From Celeribacter persicus (GTDB taxonomy: Bacteria > Pseudomonadota > Alphaproteobacteria > Rhodobacterales > Rhodobacteraceae), in the NCBI RefSeq assembly GCF_003050785.1, contig NZ_QAOH01000016.1, positions 1 to 64,000 on the forward strand: a DNA stretch of 64,000 nt, given 5' to 3'. The translations under genes were made by a program, and so were the position numbers. Below the pieces are notes generated by a model. That model made no database searches, was not told the DNA's origin, and worked only from the letters and a program-made list of their open reading frames with translations. Below, in pieces: positions 58,502-64,000 of this stretch (the first letter of the stretch is position 1; each line of letters opens with the position of its first letter).

Positions 58502-59186
58502 GGCGATCCTCGAACGAAATTCAGCAGTCATCCAGCGAGCTTACAGGAGATCGCAAACCGGCGTCAGGGGGAAGAATGCGCCCGCAGACCACATGTGCCA
58601 AAAGCACAACACATCCTTCGAAAGGGAATATTTGTGAACATTTCCCCTTAAACCCTCGCAACCCATCAGCGTGCGCAGCGTCTCGAAGCCTGTCTCAAGA
58701 CCCGTGAAAACGCGCGCCTCAAACTGTCTTCGCCCAAAAGATGGGACATTCCATCCCTTCGGGATGAGAAAAACCGCGTGTTTTTCCGGCAACAGACAAG
58801 CGGTTAGCCACATTTTGCGCAAAAAACTGCCGATCGCCCGCATTCACGGCAGGTGCGACCAAACCGATGCTTGGCCGGAGAATCGCAATGTGTCATAACG
58901 CTGTCAGAACGGTGAACGGGCCGTTACTTGATGATGTTTCCGATGGGCGTGGCGGGTCACGGCACTCTCTGACAAGGCAGGCTTGACGTGAAATCGTCGA
59001 CAAGCTGGCGGCGGAACAGAAACGGGAGGCAAAAGAGGATCGGCGCGATCCGAAATGCCGACATGGCTCTGACGAAATCATCGTCAAGACTGCCGTAACA
59101 ATCGGCAAAAAGTGTCGGGGCAATCGGCACAAGGACATCGAGACCGCATGAGGCGGGAAACAGGTAAGCGACGGGACGCTTTGAGA
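58502..59186. other. 685-bp intergenic region
   Basis: No convincing gene. Two adjacent hairpins occur (58752-58766, CATCCC/GGGATG; 58768-58786, GAAAAAC/GTTTTTC). Minus-strand frames of 77-100 codons lack start signals. The divergent promoters of the YcbB and YcbK genes must lie here. Confidence 0.5.
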
Positions 59187-59756
59187 ATGACCAATAACAC
59201 ATCGGGTGTGATTTCACGCCGCGGACTTCTTCGCGGCTTTGCAGCAACAGCCATCAGCGCAACTCCGGTTTATGCCAACGCGGCAGGGTTTCTTCGCGGG
59301 GCCGGCGACGTCCGCCGCATCAACATGTATTCGGGGCGCACGGGTGAGAGCATCGACACGATCTACTGGGTCGAAGGCGAATACATCCCCGAGGCTCTCA
59401 AGGAAATCACCTATTTCATGCGCGACTGGCGCAACTCGAAACTCAAGGCGATCGACGCGCGCACCGTGGACATCATGACTGCCGCGCACCGCCTGATGGA
59501 AACCGACGAGCCCTACATGCTGCTGTCCGGTTACCGCTCCCCCGAGACCAACGCCATGCTGCGGGCCCGTTCGCGTGGTGTTGCCAAGAATTCCCTGCAC
59601 ATGAAGGGCCAGGCCGCCGATCTGCGCCTCAAATCCCGCAGCATCACCCAGATGGCCTCCGCCGCGAAAGCCTGCTCCGCCGGGGGCGTGGGCACATACC
59701 GTGGCTCCAACTTCGTTCACATGGATTGCGGCGTGGTCCGTACCTGGAACGGTTAA
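59187..59756 (+). CDS. YcbK/MepK-like murein endopeptidase (DUF882)
   Basis: 189 residues. Twin-arginine signal SRRGLLRGFAA (10-20). LSGYRSPETNAMLR, then KNSLHMKGQAADLRL (zinc His and Asp) and GSNFVHMDCG (zinc His) are the M15/DUF882 metal site. E. coli MepK cleaves the 3-3 crosslinks made by LdtD, and the neighbour here is a YcbB. The start at 59187 is used; the frame extends to 59112. It ends in a terminator. Confidence 0.92.
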   Translation: MTNNTSGVISRRGLLRGFAATAISATPVYANAAGFLRGAGDVRRINMYSGRTGESIDTIYWVEGEYIPEALKEITYFMRDWRNSKLKAIDARTVDIMTAAHRLMETDEPYMLLSGYRSPETNAMLRARSRGVAKNSLHMKGQAADLRLKSRSITQMASAAKACSAGGVGTYRGSNFVHMDCGVVRTWNG

Positions 59757-59782
59757 GAGACAGGCTGATCCCGAACAGCTTG

Positions 59783-59808
59783 AAAGCCGCCCCGAGGGCG
59801 GCTTTTTT
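59783..59808 (+). terminator. terminator of YcbK-like gene
   Basis: AAAGCCGCCC / GGGCGGCTTT stem with a CGA loop and a T-run. Confidence 0.93.
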
Positions 59809-59918
59809 ATTGGCGTCAATCTGCATGGTGTGTTGCTCCCCGTGTGTTGCTCCCCTTTACGCCTGATCCTCTTCTTACTATCGCGGCCTGGCAAAATTCC
59901 TTTGGAAGAGTGCTTGAG

Positions 59919-59984
59919 ATGATGAAAATTTTCCTCTCCCTTCCATTGCTCCTGTTGAGCGCCTGTGTCGAGCCGATGGCCTAA
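59919..59984 (+). CDS. 22-codon lipoprotein-like micro-gene
   Basis: Two tandem ATGs (59919 and 59922) are followed by a basic residue, a Leu-rich signal and the lipobox LLSAC, then VEPMA and TAA. The mature lipopeptide would be only six residues. GGAAGAG lies about 12 bp upstream. Similar tiny entericidin-like or lysis-type lipoproteins exist, but I cannot assign one. It lies alone between two terminators. Confidence 0.45.
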   Translation: MMKIFLSLPLLLLSACVEPMA

Positions 59985-59985
59985 A

Positions 59986-60028
59986 GCGCCCCCCCTTTAA
60001 CCTGAGGCATCAGATAAAGGCGGGGCGC
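59986..60028. repeat. 15-bp imperfect inverted repeat
   Basis: GCGCCCCCCCTTTAA (59986-60000) pairs with 60014-60028 at 13 of 15 positions, leaving a 13-nt loop. It begins 2 bp after the micro-gene stop. Confidence 0.7.
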
Positions 60029-60051
60029 GCGCAACGCTCATATCTTGCACT

Positions 60052-60093
60052 GCGTTCCGCCAAAAGCTGTATCTCAGGTTTTTGGCGGAACGC
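60052..60093. repeat. 14-bp perfect inverted repeat
   Basis: GCGTTCCGCCAAAA (60052-60065) and its complement at 60080-60093 flank a 14-nt loop. Nothing else was seen between here and the terminator at 60203. Confidence 0.85.
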
Positions 60094-60202
60094 TTTGCCC
60101 CGGGCAACTGGACAAACAGGCCGCCGCTGCCGCTCCCCTAAATGCAGACGCCGCCTAAGAAGCACCACCACGCCGGTTCGAAAAACCAACACCCTGTCAT
60201 TG

Positions 60203-60229
60203 AAACGGCGCCTATCCGGCGCCGTTTTC
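60203..60229. terminator. bidirectional terminator
   Basis: ACGGCGCC / GGCGCCGT stem with a TATCC loop, flanked by AAA and TTTT. It probably ends the cytochrome operon on the minus strand. Confidence 0.88.
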
Positions 60230-60247
60230 TCATCCTGTCGTTACGAC

Positions 60248-60919
60248 TTACTCCGCAGGGGTCACAGGTTTCAGCCGCCCCGGCTCGTTGGTCTCCAGAT
60301 AGGCCTCCTGCTCCGGCGTCAATTCGATGCAGTCATAGCCGGTTACCATCGGTTTGACATGCTCACGGAAACCGTGGCCGGTGGTCAGCAGGTAAACATG
60401 TACGATCACGAAGGCGAAGATCACGTAGGCCGCCAGAAGGTGAATGTTGCGCACCACCTCAAGCACGAAGGTGCTGTCCGAACCGCTGTCCCAGAAATTA
60501 TAGGTCAGGTAGATGATCCCCGAGACCCAGATCGCCGGGAAGACGAACCATTTCAGCCCGAAGTAAGTGGCCGCCTGCAACGGGTTGTGTTTGCGCAGCA
60601 TCTGTTTCTGATAGGGCGGCTCCTCGCCCTTGAAGATGCCATAGGCATAGTAGCGCGCGGTGGCGAGCATGCCTTCGACCTTCGGCAGAAACTGCCGCCA
60701 GGTGCCGGTGGTGAAGAGCCAGAAGGTCGCGAAAATCCACACGACCAGAAGGGTGAGCGCTGCAATCGTATGCAGCATCACCGCCGGTCCGAAAGGAATG
60801 AGCGCATGCACGCCACTGACCCGAAGCCCGGTGAACATCAACACGAAGATCAGCAGGACCTGGGTCCAGTGCCAAAGCCGCTCGAACCGGGGGTAAACCT
60901 TGACGAAACGTTTGGACAT
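60248..60919 (-). CDS. cytochrome b/b6-type membrane subunit
   Basis: 223 residues with four membrane helices carrying His pairs: RLWHWTQVLLIFVLMFTG (H17), GPAVMLHTIAALTLLVVW, NIHLLAAYVIFAFVIVHVYLL (two His in the fourth helix). It fits the Ni-hydrogenase/thiosulfate-reductase cytochrome b family that exchanges electrons with quinones. Its ATG overlaps the stop of the octaheme cytochrome gene by one base (TGATG). It likely wires quinol to the periplasmic multihaem protein. Confidence 0.88.
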   Translation of the reverse strand: MSKRFVKVYPRFERLWHWTQVLLIFVLMFTGLRVSGVHALIPFGPAVMLHTIAALTLLVVWIFATFWLFTTGTWRQFLPKVEGMLATARYYAYGIFKGEEPPYQKQMLRKHNPLQAATYFGLKWFVFPAIWVSGIIYLTYNFWDSGSDSTFVLEVVRNIHLLAAYVIFAFVIVHVYLLTTGHGFREHVKPMVTGYDCIELTPEQEAYLETNEPGRLKPVTPAE

Positions 60920-62577
60920 CAGTGGGTCCCTCCTTTACCGCGCGAGATGAGCCGCAGCAGACCGTGACCGATGACACCGAGCGCCGAAAGCAGCACGAGA
61001 AGCTGACCCAGACGCCCGACGATGGAATTCGGATTGGTGCCCGGCATCACGACGCCTGCCAATCCGACGAGGCGTCCGTCTTCCGCGTGGCATTCGACGC
61101 AATCCATGGCCTCGGCGGCGGGCGCGACCATATGGGTGATCGGCCAGTACATATAAGTGTCGATGAAACCGTATTCGCCGGAATAATCCGAGCCCGCAGC
61201 TCTCATCCCCGCCTCGATCGCCTTGCCCCAATCGTAATTGGTCCAGAAGGCGGTGTCGGTGGTCGGCCCCCAGACATGGGAATAAGCAAGCTTGTTATAG
61301 CCCGCATCATAGGACTGCCGCCCCACCATGCGTTTGAACGGCCAGATCCGGCTGTCCGCACCATCGGGCGTGCCCAGAAGCTTATTGATCTCGACGACCT
61401 GCGAGGGATCAATCTCTTCTTCCGGCAGTGTGTATTCCACCGCACCGTTGAACCAGGCGTAATAGGGGGTGACATTCTCGCCCCATTCGAAATCGCCCTT
61501 GATCGTCAGATAGGTGTGCAACTCCTGACCGTCGCTTTGGGTGAAATTATGCTCGGCAATCGGCTGACCAGCCTCATTGAGCCGACCCGCCGTCGACCAG
61601 TCCCATTTGGTTTTCGTCGCGATCCCGCCCCGGGCGAATTCCGGGATGTGACAGGTCTGACAGGCCACCTTGTCGGTGTGATCGTTGAGCTTGATGCCCA
61701 TGAGATTCACCGGGTGCGGCTCGGTGCCGTGACAGCTTTCGCAGGTTGCGGAGAAGCGATGCTCGCCCGGTTCACCCGTGCCGATCGTATCCTTGGCGTC
61801 CAGAAGATAGCGCGAGCCAGCCCAGCTGTGGCTTTCTTCCGTATGGCAATCGGAACAGACCATATTGGCGCCGTCTTTCGACATATGCACATCGGTGTGG
61901 ATATCCGGGTCATACAGCGCCGAAGACAGATCGCCGTGCTTCACGTTGTCGCCGCCACCACCGTAGAAATGGCACTGGCCGCAATTCTCGCGCGTCGGCA
62001 TCCCCACGCTCTGCGCCGCTTTCATCAGGTCGACCGCCCAGGCGTCCGCGCCTGTGATCGTCTTACCCGACACCGGCTGGCCCGGAATATCGCCGAGAGG
62101 TGGATGCCCTGCCCCGGTCGCGAGTTTGGTGTATTGACCGGACTGGTCGTGGCACACCAGACAGTCCACCGCATTCGACTGCTGCGGCGGTTCCGAATGC
62201 ATGTCGTCCCAGCCATAACCCGCGTGGCATGAGGTACAGCGCGGCTCGTTGCCGACCACATTGCCGCAGAACGCATTGATCACCTTCGACTTGCCGAGCG
62301 TCTGACCCGTCGCCGGGTTGTCGAATTCCCATTGGAAGTGGATCGAGTGCATGACCTGATCGTCAGCCTCGGTGTGGCACGACAAACAGGCCGCCGTGAC
62401 CTCAGGGCCGGATTTGAACTCCTGTTGCAGGATCTTGAATTTCGAGTGATCCGCCGTAGACCCCTCTCCGGGCACCGGCGGGATCACCTCCTGCGCGAAA
62501 GCGACGCTGGCGCTCAGACCCAATGTGAGGCTGAAAGCGAGGCTGGCGAACGCGGTGATGGTGCGTTTGGCGTGCAT
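60919..62577 (-). CDS. octaheme cytochrome c, tetrathionate reductase (Otr) family
   Basis: 552 residues. Signal peptide 1-27 (ASVAFA-QE). Eight CxxCH sites are visible in order: CLSCH, CTSCH, CLVCH, CGQCH, CSDCH, CESCH, CQTCH and CVECH. Lys-type ligation of one haem cannot be read from sequence. A C-terminal helix (LLVLLSALGVIGHGLL) would anchor it. Shewanella Otr reduces tetrathionate, nitrite and hydroxylamine in vitro. GGGAGGAG precedes the ATG at 62577 (the frame runs 48 bp upstream). Confidence 0.93.
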   Translation of the reverse strand: MHAKRTITAFASLAFSLTLGLSASVAFAQEVIPPVPGEGSTADHSKFKILQQEFKSGPEVTAACLSCHTEADDQVMHSIHFQWEFDNPATGQTLGKSKVINAFCGNVVGNEPRCTSCHAGYGWDDMHSEPPQQSNAVDCLVCHDQSGQYTKLATGAGHPPLGDIPGQPVSGKTITGADAWAVDLMKAAQSVGMPTRENCGQCHFYGGGGDNVKHGDLSSALYDPDIHTDVHMSKDGANMVCSDCHTEESHSWAGSRYLLDAKDTIGTGEPGEHRFSATCESCHGTEPHPVNLMGIKLNDHTDKVACQTCHIPEFARGGIATKTKWDWSTAGRLNEAGQPIAEHNFTQSDGQELHTYLTIKGDFEWGENVTPYYAWFNGAVEYTLPEEEIDPSQVVEINKLLGTPDGADSRIWPFKRMVGRQSYDAGYNKLAYSHVWGPTTDTAFWTNYDWGKAIEAGMRAAGSDYSGEYGFIDTYMYWPITHMVAPAAEAMDCVECHAEDGRLVGLAGVVMPGTNPNSIVGRLGQLLVLLSALGVIGHGLLRLISRGKGGTH

Positions 62578-62656
62578 GTGCTCCTCCCATTCACACGAGT
62601 CACCCCGTGCGTGGTATAAATTCACCCCAGTGAATACGAGTGCATGCGCAGCCTCC

Positions 62657-62670
62657 TTGATCTATCGCAA
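62657..62670 (-). promoter_or_regulatory. weak FNR/Crp-like half-site
   Basis: TTGAT-CTAT-CGCAA lies 80 bp upstream of the octaheme gene. Only the left half matches TTGAT-N4-ATCAA well, so control by FnrL is only a possibility. Confidence 0.25.
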
Positions 62671-62734
62671 ATACATCTTTAAAAATCGCTTGATCGCGAC
62701 ATTTTTCGTTCAAATGCCCGGAAACATCGTACGT

Positions 62735-62764
62735 AAACCCCGTCCGCAAGGGCGGGCGGGGTGA
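62735..62764 (-). terminator. terminator of LLM oxidoreductase gene
   Basis: CCCCGTCCGC pairs with GCGGGCGGGG (one G-T pair); on the minus strand TTTACG follows. It lies 23 bp after the stop of the flavin oxidoreductase gene. Confidence 0.7.
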
Positions 62765-62786
62765 TCTTTCACCGGAACGGATCGGT

Positions 62787-63875
62787 TCAGCGAATACCCG
62801 CCTCCTTGAGACGCGGCAGAACCTCATCGCGGAAATAGGGGAATTCCTCGACGTAATCGACGAAGGACAGCGTCGTGCCGGCAAAACCCGTGTCATGCAG
62901 TTTGATCAACCCCTCGGCCACCTGATCTGGCGTACCGATCAGCGGGAAGCCTCCGTGACCGAGCGCCATGACATTGCGGATCTGCGCCAGAAGATCGTGC
63001 GGGAAGCTCTGGGCGTGAGCGAATTGCAGGTTCACCAGATTGTCCACCGCCTCCCAGTCGATCTGGCTCATGATATAGTCGTGATATTCCTTCGCCTCGG
63101 CCTCCGTCGGGCGACAGATCACATGGCTGAAGGTCAGAACACCCACGTCGCGCCCCTTGCCTGCTGCCTTTTCACGCAGTTCCTTAATCTCCTCGACCGA
63201 CCGGCTGAGATCAATCGCAGGCGTAAAGAGATAATTGGCGTTCTGTGTCGCGAACTCGCGCCCGAGGCCCGACCCCGCAGCGTTCAGAATCGGCACTTCG
63301 CCATTCACCGGCCAAGGGTTGCCCTTCACACCTTTAAGATTGAAATACTTTCCATCCCAGTCGAAATGCTCCTTCGCGGCCCAGAGCTTCTGGATGATGT
63401 CGAACCATTCCTGCGCATAACCATAACGGGTCTCGTGATCTTCCGGCAGATCGAGCCCCAGCGCCTCGTATTCCGGCTTGTTCCAGCCCGCGACCACATT
63501 GAGGCCCGCGCGGCCTTGTCCGATCTGGTCCATGGTCGCGATCTGCTTGGCCACGACAACCGGGTGATTGGCCGTGGTATGGATGGTGGCAAAGACCGAA
63601 ATATCCTTGGTATTGGCCAGCAAAGCCGTAGCCCAGGTGATGGTTTCGAGCACACCGCCGTGGAAATCCGTCTCGCCGCCATAGCCGATCCAGCGCGCAA
63701 TCGGCAGCATGAAATCAATACCTGCCTCGTCGAGCATCTTGCCGAGTTTGAGGTTGTTTTCCCAACTGTTGACCCAGCGCTCCGGCGCCTTGCTGACGGT
63801 CATTCCCGAGGAACAGTTGGATGAGAAGGTTCCGAGTTTGAATCCCTCTTTCTGAAGCATCTTGTTGGGTGCCAT
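62787..63875 (-). CDS. LLM-class flavin-dependent monooxygenase
   Basis: 362 residues. The bacterial-luciferase TIM barrel is shown by FMLPIARWIGYGGETDFHGGVLET, ISVFATIHTTANHPVVVAKQIATMDQIGQGRAGLNVVAGWNKPEY and FPLIGTPDQVAEGLIKL. It resembles RutA, SfnG and similar two-component FMN monooxygenases, which use reduced FMN to oxidise small organic or sulfur substrates; the substrate is not readable. AGGAGA precedes the ATG at 63875. No reductase gene is in the window. Confidence 0.9.
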   Translation of the reverse strand: MAPNKMLQKEGFKLGTFSSNCSSGMTVSKAPERWVNSWENNLKLGKMLDEAGIDFMLPIARWIGYGGETDFHGGVLETITWATALLANTKDISVFATIHTTANHPVVVAKQIATMDQIGQGRAGLNVVAGWNKPEYEALGLDLPEDHETRYGYAQEWFDIIQKLWAAKEHFDWDGKYFNLKGVKGNPWPVNGEVPILNAAGSGLGREFATQNANYLFTPAIDLSRSVEEIKELREKAAGKGRDVGVLTFSHVICRPTEAEAKEYHDYIMSQIDWEAVDNLVNLQFAHAQSFPHDLLAQIRNVMALGHGGFPLIGTPDQVAEGLIKLHDTGFAGTTLSFVDYVEEFPYFRDEVLPRLKEAGIR

Positions 63876-64000
63876 GCGTGTCTCTCCTGTTGGTTGTCGC
63901 ATTTGATTCGAATTTTGCTTTGATTTTTTATTTGAAACTTGAAGCTTCAAACCCCCTTGTGTCAAGCGCCCTGAGACAAGAGACTGTGTGAGCGATGAAA

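Noticed and set aside
58541-58843. 100-codon minus-strand frame in the gap between YcbB and YcbK genes
   Set aside because: No ribosome site, Cys/Trp-rich random-looking sequence, and it covers two hairpins.
62657-62670. FNR box before the octaheme gene as a firm call
   Set aside because: Only one half of the palindrome matches; kept as a low-confidence feature, not as a finding.

Overview
This GC-rich window looks like a chromosomal segment from an alphaproteobacterium of the order Rhodobacterales (roseobacter-like). The evidence is the combination of ctrA next to sciP, a usg-family gene, lpxI in the lipid A cluster, the order pyrH-frr-uppS-cdsA-dxr-rseP-bamA, and several tiny membrane-protein genes of the kind found in that order. 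The genus cannot be fixed from the sequence. No insertion sequence, prophage or transposase was seen. The clearly accessory parts are the CRISPR array at the left edge, an AT-rich spacer near 8.1-8.7 kb, and perhaps the cytochrome/monooxygenase block at the right edge.

Layout. 130-1877 is a CRISPR array of 27 identical 36-bp repeats and 26 spacers, of type II-C character. Its cas genes are not in the window. The array lies at the 3' side of a tRNA-Leu(CAA) gene. 2.1-5.1 kb holds a broken HXXEE-like gene, a YpfJ-type metallopeptidase, a YqaA/DsbB pair and usg. 5.3-8.0 kb is gyrA. 8.7-11.3 kb has a porin-like beta-barrel protein, a DoxX-like protein and a LysR regulator. 11.6-15.2 kb has trmFO, gluQRS, hisI, an Fe-S scaffold-like gene and a 40-aa membrane protein. 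15.3-20.8 kb is recG, ligA, ctrA and sciP. 20.9-23.1 kb is mnmA and small genes. 23.1-35.5 kb is one long minus-strand envelope cluster: pyrH, frr, uppS, cdsA, dxr, rseP, a 43-aa protein, bamA, ompH, fabZ, lpxA, lpxI, lpxB.

35.7-49.5 kb carries miaA, an AraC regulator, a lytic transglycosylase, ssb, a tandem universal stress protein, a GGDEF protein, aroK-aroB, a three-gene unit ending in xerD, a transglutaminase-like gene, a CorC-type gene and rlmJ. 49.5-53.9 kb holds an RTX protein gene with a perfect CtrA consensus upstream, a HerA-like ATPase, two probable small RNAs and an IalB-family gene. 54.0-59.8 kb holds a NodE/NodF-like KAS and ACP pair, lpxD, and a YcbB (3-3 transpeptidase) and YcbK/MepK-like pair. 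60.2-63.9 kb holds a cytochrome b with an octaheme cytochrome c of the tetrathionate reductase family, and an LLM flavin monooxygenase.

How the parts connect. Much of the window builds the cell envelope. Isoprenoid and undecaprenyl supply (dxr, uppS), phospholipid synthesis (cdsA), lipid A (lpxA, lpxI, lpxB, lpxD), outer-membrane assembly (bamA, ompH), envelope proteolysis (rseP) and peptidoglycan remodelling (SLT, YcbB, YcbK) are all present. CtrA and its inhibitor SciP sit side by side with a CtrA-type site between them. A second CtrA consensus precedes the RTX gene, suggesting that the secreted Ca-binding protein belongs to the CtrA regulon.

The least ordinary observations are the II-C array with a promoter-like motif in every repeat, the candidate anti-Shine-Dalgarno small RNA at 52.7 kb with a second terminator-ended RNA after it, the dedicated ACP/KAS pair beside lpxD, a 22-codon lipoprotein-like micro-gene, and the repeat-disrupted HXXEE pseudogene. 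I did not find a clearly new multi-gene defence system inside the window.
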